A stretch of 64,000 nucleotides of DNA from an uncultured Christensenellaceae bacterium (GTDB taxonomy: Bacteria; Bacillota; Clostridia; Christensenellales; Borkfalkiaceae), in contig CAJUMW010000002.1 of assembly GCA_910587625.1 (NCBI GenBank), positions 90,610-154,609 of the forward strand, given 5' to 3'. The first letter of the stretch is position 1, and each line of letters begins with the position of its first letter. Below, piece by piece: positions 16,429 to 24,852 of the stretch. The position numbers and the translations under genes are program-made. The notes under the pieces are model-generated. The model was not told where the DNA came from. It did not search any database and saw only the letters and a program-made list of their open reading frames with translations.

Positions 16429-17466
16429 ATGTACGATATTTCCAAATTTCAAATTAAAGAAAACCCCGTTATCCTGGGGCTCGAGTCGAGCTGCGACGAA
16501 ACCGCTGCGGCGGTAATACGCGGCAGGGAGCTGTTATCAAGCAAGATAATTTCCTCCGCAACCGAACAGTCTAAGTTCGGCGGGGTCGTTCCCGAAATAG
16601 CTTCTCGCGCGCATACCGAGGCTGTCGACGAGGTGGTGGCTCAGGCGCTTGCCGAAGCGCACGTTTCGGTAAACGAACTTGACGCCGTGGCTGTGACTTA
16701 CGGCGCAGGGCTTCTCGGCGCTCTGCTTGTCGGGCTGTCGTTTGCCAAATCGCTTGCGTACTCGCTAAATATTCCGCTTATTGCGGTAAATCATATCCGC
16801 GGTCATATGGCGGCGGCGTATCTCATCGATAAGCAGTTGAAGCCGCCATTTGTCACTTTGCTTGCAAGCGGCGGTCACACGGCTATCTTACACACTAAGT
16901 CTTTTACCGAGTTCGAAATACTCGGCGGTACTTGCGACGACGCCGCGGGAGAAGCGTTCGACAAGGTTGCTAGGGTGCTTTCTCTGCCCTATCCCGGCGG
17001 AGTGAACGTGGAAAGGCTTGCAAAAAGCGGCAAAAACAATATTGCCTTTCCCAAATGCCTTGTCAAAAATTCAAAGTCGCTGCAATTTTCGTACAGCGGC
17101 TTAAAGACCGCGGTAATAAACTATTGTCACAACCTCGAACAGAAGGGGGAAAGCGTAGTGCGCGAGGACGTGGCGGCTTCCTTTGAGTTTGCGGCGGTGC
17201 AACCGCTGGTTCAAAAGACGGTCGAGTGCGCAAAACTGCTTGGCGTCGGCACGGTTACGGCAGGCGGCGGAGTTATAGCCAACGGATACCTCAGGGAAAT
17301 GCTTAAAAAGGAGTGCGACCGCGAAAATTTAAGGCTTGTGTTGCCCGAAAAGGCGTACTGTACCGACAACGCGGCTATGATTGCCGCAGAGGGGCTGATA
17401 GGTTATATGAACGGTAATTTTGCTTCGCTCGATATCAACGCGAGGGCGCAGATACCTTTAAAATAA
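16429..17466 (+). CDS. tsaD: tRNA threonylcarbamoyladenosine transferase subunit TsaD
   Basis: Catalytic subunit that transfers threonylcarbamoyl to A37 of ANN-decoding tRNAs. 345 residues, family length. It has the ASKHA fold with GLESSCDETAAAV at the N terminus, the metal-binding NHIRGHMAAA (two His), LLASGGHTAI, and GEAFDKVARVL. Downstream TAGGGVIAN and the conserved Asp in YCTDNAAMI complete the nucleotide site. It follows prfB at 5 bases; a terminator follows. Confidence 0.97.
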   Translation: MYDISKFQIKENPVILGLESSCDETAAAVIRGRELLSSKIISSATEQSKFGGVVPEIASRAHTEAVDEVVAQALAEAHVSVNELDAVAVTYGAGLLGALLVGLSFAKSLAYSLNIPLIAVNHIRGHMAAAYLIDKQLKPPFVTLLASGGHTAILHTKSFTEFEILGGTCDDAAGEAFDKVARVLSLPYPGGVNVERLAKSGKNNIAFPKCLVKNSKSLQFSYSGLKTAVINYCHNLEQKGESVVREDVAASFEFAAVQPLVQKTVECAKLLGVGTVTAGGGVIANGYLREMLKKECDRENLRLVLPEKAYCTDNAAMIAAEGLIGYMNGNFASLDINARAQIPLK

Positions 17467-17477
17467 AAAAGTAGCGA

Positions 17478-17510
17478 TTGCGGCGTAGGTAAACGCCGCA
17501 ACATTTTTTT
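17478..17510 (+). terminator. Rho-independent terminator
   Basis: TTGCGGCG / CGCCGCAA with an 8-base loop and T7, closing the prfB-tsaD transcript. Confidence 0.9.
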
Positions 17511-17571
17511 GGCGGGGCAAAATTTTCCAAACGATTGCCGCTCGGCTTGCCGCAACAATACGGTTAAATAC

Positions 17572-17600
17572 TTGCTAATTTCAATAAAATATGCTATAAT
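17572..17600 (+). promoter_or_regulatory. Extended -10 promoter; transcript probably leaderless
   Basis: TTGCTA (17572-17577), 17-bp spacer ending in TGC, and a perfect TATAAT (17595-17600). The ATG follows only 8 bases after the -10 box, about where transcription should begin, and no ribosome-binding site is present. Confidence 0.75.
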
Positions 17601-17608
17601 TTTTGACA

Positions 17609-19006
17609 ATGAAAAGACGGACGTTTTTAATTTTTTGTATAATAATTTCCGTATTCGCAGCGTTTACCGCGCTTTACGGCTGTCAATTTAAGCTGGACGT
17701 CGAAAAGCCGCACGAGCACGCCTTTGTCGAAAGCGTAGTTGCGCCTACTTGTACGCAAAAGGGCTATACGCTTCACTCCTGCAACTGCGGAGAAACATAT
17801 ACAGACAATTTTATAGAAAGTACGGGACATTCCCCCGTTGAAGTCGAATACTCCGCGCCCACTTGCTCGGCAGAGGGCACTACGGGCGGCAAGCGCTGCG
17901 AAGTTTGCGGCGCGGCTATCGAGGGGTGCGAAGTTATCGAAAAGCTTCCGCATACCGTCGTCTATACGCAAGGAAAAAGCGCAACCTGCACCGAGGACGG
18001 ATATTCTTCTGGCGCAAGTTGCAGTGTATGCAATGAAGTCATTTTGGAAAGACAGCCCATTAAAGCCAAGGGACACCGCGTTCGTCGCGGAGAAAAAACT
18101 CAAAACCGCGCAGAGTGCGCAGTCTGCAACAGCTATTATACCCCCAGACTTGGCAACAGCGCGTTCGGGTATTACGATTTTTATTACACCTCCAACGGCG
18201 CGGCAAAGCAACAGCTATATTACGACATATATCTTGCGTGCGAAAGGCTTGTTTCCGGTTGCGACGACCTGCAATCTTCATTTGCGGAGGACGGGGACGG
18301 CAACAGAATCGTATATTATCCCGTTGACGAAATCGAACTGACGGGGCGTAACCTCACCAACGAGGAGGCTGTGGCAGTTTGGCAGGTGTTCTACTTTGAA
18401 AATCCCGCATATTATTGGCTGAAAAACGACTTGCTGATTATAAATAAAATTTCGTCGGAGGACGAAAGCGTAATTGCGCTTGTTCTTATGGCGGACGAGG
18501 ACTATGTCGAATACTCCGCCCGTGCCGAAATGGATTTAAAAATCAGAGATATGGAGGCTGAGTGCGCAAAGTATATAGACGGCAGCTCATCCGAAAGACA
18601 GAAGGCGTTAAAAATACACGACTATATAGTCAATAAAATAGATTACGCGTATAAAGACGGCACAAACAAGCCCGAGGACGCAGGCTGGGCGCACAGCATT
18701 GTCGGCGTTGCGGACAAGGGATTGGGCGTTTGCGAGGCGTATGCAAAGACGTTTTTGTATCTTTGCGAGGTGTACGACGTCAACTGCGTGATAGTTGCAG
18801 GCTGGGCAAACGAAGAGCACGCTTGGAACTATATTCAAATCGACGGCAGTTGGTACGGTGCGGACTTGACCTGGGACGACGGTAAGACGATAACTTATAA
18901 GTACTTCGGCGCGTCGGAAACCGATATGTCAAAGGAGCACCGCCCCTATTTTTCACAGGACGGCTATTACGATTTGCCGACTTTGAGCAAGAATAATTTA
19001 AATTAA
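17609..19006 (+). CDS. Lipoprotein with Cys-rich repeats and transglutaminase-like domain
   Basis: A 465-residue secreted lipoprotein: signal peptide with a lipobox ending at the Cys in ALYGCQF, then three or four degenerate repeats of about 40-50 residues (pattern APTCTxxGYT...C.CG...GH), then a transglutaminase/protease-like domain. The Cys-His-Asp triad is visible as C375 (GVCEAYA), H404 (EEHAWNY) and D419 (GADLTWDD). Such Cys-His repeats are common in cell-surface proteins of gut Clostridia. The domain may cleave or cross-link cell-wall or peptide substrates; the actual activity is unknown. The ATG at 17609 is used because the promoter ends just before it. Confidence 0.85.
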   Translation: MKRRTFLIFCIIISVFAAFTALYGCQFKLDVEKPHEHAFVESVVAPTCTQKGYTLHSCNCGETYTDNFIESTGHSPVEVEYSAPTCSAEGTTGGKRCEVCGAAIEGCEVIEKLPHTVVYTQGKSATCTEDGYSSGASCSVCNEVILERQPIKAKGHRVRRGEKTQNRAECAVCNSYYTPRLGNSAFGYYDFYYTSNGAAKQQLYYDIYLACERLVSGCDDLQSSFAEDGDGNRIVYYPVDEIELTGRNLTNEEAVAVWQVFYFENPAYYWLKNDLLIINKISSEDESVIALVLMADEDYVEYSARAEMDLKIRDMEAECAKYIDGSSSERQKALKIHDYIVNKIDYAYKDGTNKPEDAGWAHSIVGVADKGLGVCEAYAKTFLYLCEVYDVNCVIVAGWANEEHAWNYIQIDGSWYGADLTWDDGKTITYKYFGASETDMSKEHRPYFSQDGYYDLPTLSKNNLN

Positions 19007-19030
19007 TATTACTGCATACAGGAGTTTATT

Positions 19031-22000
19031 ATGTACAAGAAAGTGGACACGTCCTTGAACTTTATCGAGCGTGAAAAGCAAGTTATCGAGTTTTGGAAGG
19101 ATAATAAAATTTTTGAGCAGTCGATAGAAAAAAACGACGGCAATAAAGAATTTTCTTTCTACGACGGCCCCCCTACGGCAAACGGAAAGCCGCACGTCGG
19201 GCATATTCTTACGCGCGTTATGAAGGATTTGATTCCCAGATATCAGACTATGAAGGGCAAGCACGTTTTAAGAAAGGCGGGCTGGGATACCCACGGTCTG
19301 CCCGTAGAGCTCGAGGTGGAAAAACTTCTCGGTCTTGACGGCAAACAACAGATTGAAAATTACGGTATCGAGCCGTTTATCTCGCAGTGCAAACAGTCGG
19401 TTTGGAAATACAAGGGCGAGTGGGAAAAGATGAGCGACAGAGTGGGTTATTGGGTGGATATGGACAACCCCTATGTGACCTACGACGATAAATATATCGA
19501 GTCCGAATGGTGGGCGTTGAAGGAAATGCACAAAAAAGGGCTGCTATACAAGGGGCACAAAATAGTTCCCTATTGCCCGAGGTGCGGAACTGCGCTTTCC
19601 TCGCACGAGGTCGCTCAGGGCTATAAGATTGTAAAGGAGAACTCCGCCGTTGCAAGGTTTAAGGTAAAGGGCAGTAAAAACCGCTATATTCTTGCCTGGA
19701 CCACAACGCCCTGGACGTTGCCTTCAAACGTGGCGCTCTGCGTTAATCCCGACGAGCAGTACGTCGAAATAGAGAGCGAGGGCGTAAACTATATTCTTGC
19801 GGAAGCGCTTGTGGGCAAATTCTTCGAGGAATATAAGCTTATATCCAAACAATGCGGCAAGCAGCTCGAATATCTCGAATACGAGCCGCTTTTCGAGGAA
19901 ACTACTGCGGAAATTGCGCGTATTTCTCCCAACAACGCAAGCATAAAGGCGCACTTTGTCGTTTGCGACGGCTACGTCACTATGGGTGACGGCACGGGCG
20001 TGGTTCACATTGCGCCGGCGTTCGGCGAGGACGACTATAAAGTAGGTAAAAAATACAACTTGCCCGTAGTTCAGCTTGTAAACGAGCGCGGCTGTTTTGA
20101 CGAAAGGTTTGCCTCTCTTTCGGGCGTGTTTGCAAAAAAAGCCGACAAAGCCATACTTGAAAGACTGACAGACAGCGGACTTTTATTTAAAGTGATACCT
20201 TTCGAGCACGACTATCCCCATTGTTGGAGGTGCGATACGCCGCTTCTGTACTATGCAAAGTCGAGCTGGTTTATAGAGGTAACAAAGGTCAAGGACGACA
20301 TAATAAAAGCCAACCGTTCGGTAAATTGGATGCCCGACAACATAAAAGAGGGCAGAATGGGCAACTTTCTTGAAAACGTAATCGATTGGGGTCTGTCGCG
20401 CGACAGATATTGGGGAACGCCCCTGCCCGTATGGATTTGCCCCGACTGCGGAGAGATAGAGGTAATTGGCAGCAAAGCCGAACTAAAAGAGAAGTGCGGA
20501 CTTGACAAAAATGCTGATATCGAGCTGCACCGCCCCTATCTTGACAAATTAACTTGCAAATGCCAAAAGTGCGGCGGTAAAATGTCGAGAACGCACGAGG
20601 TTATCGACTGCTGGTTTGATTCGGGTTCGATGCCTTTTGCGCAGTATCACTATCCGTTTGAAAATAAAGATTTATTCGACGAAACATTTCCTGCGGACTT
20701 TATTTCAGAGGCAGTTGATCAGACTCGCGGTTGGTTCTATACTCTGCTTGTAATAAACACCATACTTTTCGGCAAGGCGCCCTTTAAAAACTGTATTGTC
20801 TTGGGGCACGTCAACGACAAAAACGGCATAAAAATGTCAAAGCACAAGGGCAACGTAGTTGACCCGTGGAGCGTTCTCGACAAACAGGGCGCCGACGCGG
20901 TGCGCTGGTATTTCTATTCTTCGAGCGCGCCCTGGCTGCCTTCGCGCTTCTCGGAAGAAACCGTAAGCGAGGCGCAGAGGAAGTATATAGGCACGCTGTG
21001 GAACACTTACGCTTTCTTTACGCTGTATGCCGAAATCGACAAGTACGACCCGTCCGAATACAGTTTAAAGAACTGTAAACTTTCTTTAATGGATAGGTGG
21101 ATTTTATCGAAGCTCAACTCGCTTATAAAATTCATCGACGAAAGCTTGGCAAACTACGAAATTTGCGAAAGCTCGCGTAAATTGCAGGATTTTTCGGACG
21201 TGCTTTCAAATTGGTATGTGCGCCGCTGCCGCGACAGGTATTGGGGTGCGGATATGACCGACGACAAGGCGGCGGCTTACACAACGCTTTACACCGTGCT
21301 TGTAACGCTTGCAAAGCTCACCGCGCCTTATACTCCGTTTATTGCCGAGATGATGTACCAAAACCTTGTTCCGTCGTTCTATGCAAGCGAGCCCAAGTCG
21401 GTACATTTGTGTTCCTTCCCCGTTGCGGACGAAAGCTTTATAGACAAAAAGTTAGAGGACGCAATGGACGAAGTTACCGAAATAGTAATTTTGGGCAGAG
21501 CGGCAAGAAATACCGGCAACCTCAAAAACCGCCAACCGCTTTCCGAAATGTACGTCGTAACCGACAGAGATATTGCCCTCGACGACGAAGAGGTTTGCGT
21601 TGTTTTGGACGAGCTGAACGTCAAAAGCTTGAAAACGTCAAAAGACGCCGACAAATTTTTAAGTTATAAATTAAAGCCCCAGCTTAAAACGCTTGGGCCC
21701 AAATACGGCAAGCAGCTTGGATTGATTTCAAAATTCCTTGCCGAATGCGACGGAAAAGAGGTTGTAAACGCCGTTAAACGTGACGGTTCGTATACAATAA
21801 GCGGCACGGATATCGAACTCAAATTGGAGGATTTGCAAATTTTTCCTCAAAGCGCGCAAGGCTATATAGCCGCTGAGGACAGGGGTATTACCGTGGCGTT
21901 GAACTCGCAACTTTCCGAAGAACTCATTTTAGAGGGTATCGAGCGCGAGCTTGTTTCCAAAATTCAGAATATGAGAAAGGAAGCCGGCTTTGAAGTAACC

Positions 22001-22174
22001 GACAGAATAGAGGTATATTTCAAGGCTGACGGAAAGGCATTGCAGGTTTTGAAAGCTGCGGCGTTTGCGGTCGACGTACTTGCCGAAAAAGTGGAAGATG
22101 GCACAGCGGACGGGTTTACGCGCGATCAGAACGTAAACGGAGAAAAAGTAACTTTGACGCTTGTGCGCAAATAG
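19031..22174 (+). CDS. ileS: Isoleucyl-tRNA synthetase, type 2
   Basis: Charges tRNA-Ile. 1,047 residues, with the class I signatures HVGH (KPHVGHILT) and KMSK (GIKMSKHKGN), internal zinc-ribbon Cys (CPRCG, CPDCG, CQKCG), and an editing domain. The sequence GWDTHGLPVELEVEKLLG, the length above 1,000 residues and the lack of a C-terminal Cys cluster mark the eukaryote-like type 2 enzyme rather than the roughly 930-residue type 1. Type 2 enzymes elsewhere often tolerate mupirocin. There is no T-box leader in the 24-base gap upstream; AGGAG precedes the ATG. Confidence 0.96.
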   Translation: MYKKVDTSLNFIEREKQVIEFWKDNKIFEQSIEKNDGNKEFSFYDGPPTANGKPHVGHILTRVMKDLIPRYQTMKGKHVLRKAGWDTHGLPVELEVEKLLGLDGKQQIENYGIEPFISQCKQSVWKYKGEWEKMSDRVGYWVDMDNPYVTYDDKYIESEWWALKEMHKKGLLYKGHKIVPYCPRCGTALSSHEVAQGYKIVKENSAVARFKVKGSKNRYILAWTTTPWTLPSNVALCVNPDEQYVEIESEGVNYILAEALVGKFFEEYKLISKQCGKQLEYLEYEPLFEETTAEIARISPNNASIKAHFVVCDGYVTMGDGTGVVHIAPAFGEDDYKVGKKYNLPVVQLVNERGCFDERFASLSGVFAKKADKAILERLTDSGLLFKVIPFEHDYPHCWRCDTPLLYYAKSSWFIEVTKVKDDIIKANRSVNWMPDNIKEGRMGNFLENVIDWGLSRDRYWGTPLPVWICPDCGEIEVIGSKAELKEKCGLDKNADIELHRPYLDKLTCKCQKCGGKMSRTHEVIDCWFDSGSMPFAQYHYPFENKDLFDETFPADFISEAVDQTRGWFYTLLVINTILFGKAPFKNCIVLGHVNDKNGIKMSKHKGNVVDPWSVLDKQGADAVRWYFYSSSAPWLPSRFSEETVSEAQRKYIGTLWNTYAFFTLYAEIDKYDPSEYSLKNCKLSLMDRWILSKLNSLIKFIDESLANYEICESSRKLQDFSDVLSNWYVRRCRDRYWGADMTDDKAAAYTTLYTVLVTLAKLTAPYTPFIAEMMYQNLVPSFYASEPKSVHLCSFPVADESFIDKKLEDAMDEVTEIVILGRAARNTGNLKNRQPLSEMYVVTDRDIALDDEEVCVVLDELNVKSLKTSKDADKFLSYKLKPQLKTLGPKYGKQLGLISKFLAECDGKEVVNAVKRDGSYTISGTDIELKLEDLQIFPQSAQGYIAAEDRGITVALNSQLSEELILEGIERELVSKIQNMRKEAGFEVTDRIEVYFKADGKALQVLKAAAFAVDVLAEKVEDGTADGFTRDQNVNGEKVTLTLVRK

Positions 22175-22177
22175 AAA

Positions 22178-22969
22178 ATGTACGATATCGCAAACAAATT
22201 AAAGCAATTAAGAATAAAAAATAAGGTTTCGCAGGACGAGCTTGCCGACGGCATTTTGGTATCGCGTCAGACAATATCCAAATGGGAAAACGGCGTTGTT
22301 TTGCCTAGCCTCGATAATCTGCAAGCGCTGTGTGCATTTTTCAAAGTTGAAATAAATTATTTTTTCGATGAAAAATACGACGTGCGCAACGGCGCGGAGG
22401 AAGAGGGCGCTACAACAATTTCTGCGCAAGAAGAGGGTAAGAGCTCTATCCGCCGTTCAAGGTCTACGGAAAAATATTTTCGTATAATTCTTTCGTGCTT
22501 CGGCTCTGTCGATTTTGCCCTTCAAGCAATACTTGTAGGATTTTTATGTATTTATTTCCCGACTTTCGGGCGTAAAGACGTAGCGCCTATTGTGTATATT
22601 TCGTTGCCGCTAACTGTGACCATTATAATACTTTTTTGCATATTTTGCGCATTTACGGCGTTTTCAGCTTTAAAGTATATTAAATATAGACGCGCAGTTT
22701 ATGGGAAACGTATTATTGTAGCCGCCAGGCGTTCGCAAATTGCAGACTGCCTATATCCAGTTGCGCTTGTTTTTTTAGCGCTTTGCGATATTGTTTTGGA
22801 AGTTATTGTAATAGCTTTTAGCTGTTTGTGTATTTTCGAGACCACGCACTTTGAATTTATTGTCGTAATTTCAATTGCACTTGCCGCATTTTTGATATTT
22901 ACAGGTTTGACTGTGTTCACTATATTCAAGTTTGTAAAGTACAGGCGGTCAATAAGTATTTCAGAATAA
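22178..22969 (+). CDS. XRE-family HTH regulator with four membrane helices
   Basis: 263 residues: an N-terminal Cro/CI-type helix-turn-helix (residues 1-65, VSRQTISKWENG recognition helix), a short linker, and four hydrophobic helices in the C-terminal half. This membrane-tethered XRE architecture is common in Firmicutes and is usually an uncharacterised regulator sensing the envelope. It starts 3 bases after ileS and may be read from the same transcript. No target site is recognised. Confidence 0.88.
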   Translation: MYDIANKLKQLRIKNKVSQDELADGILVSRQTISKWENGVVLPSLDNLQALCAFFKVEINYFFDEKYDVRNGAEEEGATTISAQEEGKSSIRRSRSTEKYFRIILSCFGSVDFALQAILVGFLCIYFPTFGRKDVAPIVYISLPLTVTIIILFCIFCAFTAFSALKYIKYRRAVYGKRIIVAARRSQIADCLYPVALVFLALCDIVLEVIVIAFSCLCIFETTHFEFIVVISIALAAFLIFTGLTVFTIFKFVKYRRSISISE

Positions 22970-22981
22970 ATTTTTGTAAAT

Positions 22982-23011
22982 AAAACCACGCAAAATTGCG
23001 TGGTTTTTTAT
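22982..23011 (+). terminator. Rho-independent terminator
   Basis: AAACCACGC / GCGTGGTTT around a small A/T loop, with a T run; closes the ileS-22178 transcript. Confidence 0.9.
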
Positions 23012-23091
23012 TTTTACGACGTTTGTAAACAACCTTTTACACTAATGTAAACAAGTTTATAGCTTAAAGTTAATGATTTATTAAATTTTCG

Positions 23092-23119
23092 TGCTATAAT
23101 TTGATCGTAAATATTTACG
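23092..23119 (+). promoter_or_regulatory. Extended -10 promoter with adjoining palindrome
   Basis: TGCTATAAT (23092-23100) is followed 5 bases later by a perfect 14-bp palindrome, CGTAAATATTTACG (23106-23119), over the expected transcription start. This arrangement fits a repressed promoter for the lipoprotein pair. Confidence 0.5.
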
Positions 23120-23322
23120 TACGCCCGGTCATAGCTTGGGTCTTTGTGTGGTTGCCGATGTGTTTAAAGTAACTTATGAAACTTGGAAATATGATGATTG
23201 GTGGTGGGGAGATTTAGAAGTTGATAATATAGAAAAAAACAAACTGCTTATCTAACATACGCACCCATGATAACAATATTATATGATGAAAAACCTGTAT
23301 TAAAAGATATGGTGGAAATAAA
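23120..23322 (+). pseudogene. AT-rich leader with a short gene remnant
   Basis: About 200 bases upstream of the first lipoprotein. One frame gives about 45 uninterrupted codons ending at a TAA near 23255, including VTYETWKYDDWWWGD, but there is no ATG or ribosome-binding site. It could be a gene remnant or chance; I do not recognise it. Confidence 0.25.
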
Positions 23323-23946
23323 ATGAAAAAAGTATTGATTGCAGTTTTAAGTTTATTAATAATTGTAATAAGCTTGAGCGGTTGCGGGTATAAGCCTGAG
23401 GCGGAGTATTACTTTGAAATAGGAGATGTCTATCGTGTAATCGAGCTTGAAAATGCCGAACCGGAACATAAGGAAAAGTTCGGATTGGAGGCTTATAATT
23501 ATATTTTGTTTAGCGAAAATGAGAAAAACGACAGTAAATTGAAACTTACTATAAATTCGTTTTACATAACAAACGATATATTGTTTGATAACATAGCGGC
23601 ATTAAATAGAGGCGGGGTGGAGGTTGTATATAATTATTTGGGGATAAGACCAAATAAATTGAAAAATGATTTAACTGCATGTTTTAAGACCGGATTTTAT
23701 TCTTATTGTGGAAAAACAGCCGCTTCTGTAACTATTGACGTTGAAAAAGATACAATAGATTTTAATGCCGATAAACTGTTTGGGCAAATTGCAGATGTGG
23801 ATATTTATACCTTTAAATATACGGATTTATCTGTTATAGACGGTAGCGAGATGGATAACGGTAGTTTTAAAATTATTATAGTTACAGGTAATTATTATGT
23901 CGGTTATTTTTCAAATGACGATAACTTAGGAGTGAATTTAGTTTGA
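23323..23946 (+). CDS. Lipoprotein, tandem paralogue 1
   Basis: 207 residues with a lipoprotein signal (lipobox LSGC, Cys near residue 21). The mature start PEAEYYFEI and several later blocks (PEH.E.FGLE, DVDIYTF.YTDL, VTGN) are shared with the next gene, so the two are tandem duplicates. No domain is recognised. The coding sequence is clearly more AT-rich than the flanking ileS and feo genes, suggesting recent acquisition or weak codon selection. Confidence 0.8.
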   Translation: MKKVLIAVLSLLIIVISLSGCGYKPEAEYYFEIGDVYRVIELENAEPEHKEKFGLEAYNYILFSENEKNDSKLKLTINSFYITNDILFDNIAALNRGGVEVVYNYLGIRPNKLKNDLTACFKTGFYSYCGKTAASVTIDVEKDTIDFNADKLFGQIADVDIYTFKYTDLSVIDGSEMDNGSFKIIIVTGNYYVGYFSNDDNLGVNLV

Positions 23947-24590
23947 AAAAATTTTATGTTTTAATTGTAAGTATTATATTGACAATAGCGATGTTATGTG
24001 GCTGCGCGTCTTTCAAGCCTGAGGCGGAGTATTATTTTGAAATAGATAGTTTTTATTCAGAGAATAACGTAACTAAAATATGCAAAGTCTACCGCACAAT
24101 AGAGCTAAAAAACGACAAACCCGAACATAGAGAAAACTTCGGTTTGGAAACGTTTCTGGTTGATATGAATACCGGTATATTTGATAGTTTAACTATTACC
24201 GAAAACGTCAAACCCTGCTATGTTGAAAACGATTTGTTTTTCACTAAGCCGAACATTTTAAATAAAGAGGGGGTAGATGAAGTTTACAGATGTATTGGAT
24301 TAGAAGTTCCCTTTACATTATGTGAAGAGCGAAATGATTGTTCAAGAACAGGATTATACACTTATAATGCAAAAATCAGCGGCGTTACGACTTCAATGAA
24401 TTTTGATATGGTTGTAGAAAACGAGCGTTTACCCAAACGGATAGGCTATATGGCGGACGTGGATATTTATACTTTTACTTATACCGATTTATTAAAAGAG
24501 GACGGTAGAGCAATAATAAGCGGAGAATTTAAAGTTATAGTAGTTACGGGTAACTCGCACTTGGGGTATTTTCAACCTGTTATTGTCTAA
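23943..24590 (+). CDS. Lipoprotein, tandem paralogue 2
   Basis: 215 residues, TTG start overlapping the preceding stop by 4 bases (TTGA), with AGGAG about 11 bases upstream; translation is probably coupled. Lipobox MLCGC, then PEAEYYFEID as in the upstream paralogue, plus the same ADVDIYTFTYTDL and VVVTGN blocks. It has one internal insertion after the EYYFEI block relative to its partner. Function unknown; both are expected on the outer face of the membrane. Confidence 0.8.
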   Translation: MKKFYVLIVSIILTIAMLCGCASFKPEAEYYFEIDSFYSENNVTKICKVYRTIELKNDKPEHRENFGLETFLVDMNTGIFDSLTITENVKPCYVENDLFFTKPNILNKEGVDEVYRCIGLEVPFTLCEERNDCSRTGLYTYNAKISGVTTSMNFDMVVENERLPKRIGYMADVDIYTFTYTDLLKEDGRAIISGEFKVIVVTGNSHLGYFQPVIV

Positions 24591-24610
24591 AAATCAACAT
24601 TAAAACAGAC

Positions 24611-24643
24611 AAACTCTCATAGTTTATTCTATGAGAGTTTTTG
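24611..24643 (+). terminator. Hairpin spanning the feoA start codon
   Basis: A perfect 12-bp stem AAACTCTCATAG / CTATGAGAGTTT with a 6-base loop followed by TTTTGA. The downstream arm contains the feoA ATG (24631-24633). It could terminate the lipoprotein transcript and, in read-through RNA, hide the feoA start. Confidence 0.75.
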
Positions 24644-24852
24644 ATTTAAAGACGGGTGACAGCGCACAAATAGTAAAAATACAGTTGGACGGCGGCGCGT
24701 TGGAAAGATTAAACGCGCTGGGCATACGCGTGGGAGAAAGAATAGAGGTGCTCTCTTTTTCGCTGTTTAAAAGCAGTATCTTGATATCGTGCGCGGCAGT
24801 GCGCGTAGGGCTCAGGCGTTCGCTTGCGCAAAAAATAGAGGTGCGCGTATGA
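24631..24852 (+). CDS. feoA: Ferrous iron transport protein FeoA
   Basis: 73-residue SH3-like cytoplasmic partner of FeoB. The family pattern is seen in LKTGDSAQIVKI, a hydrophobic core around LNALGIRVGERIEVL and the C-terminal beta strands. No ribosome-binding site precedes the ATG, which lies inside a hairpin arm; the alternative would be a different start, but none in frame keeps the FeoA N terminus. The feoB ATG overlaps its stop (ATGA), indicating coupling. Confidence 0.88.
   Translation: MRVFDLKTGDSAQIVKIQLDGGALERLNALGIRVGERIEVLSFSLFKSSILISCAAVRVGLRRSLAQKIEVRV

Noticed and set aside
19007..19030. T-box riboswitch for ileS
   Set aside because: The gap after the lipoprotein gene is only 24 bases, and no T-box core or antiterminator is visible in it or inside the preceding coding sequence.
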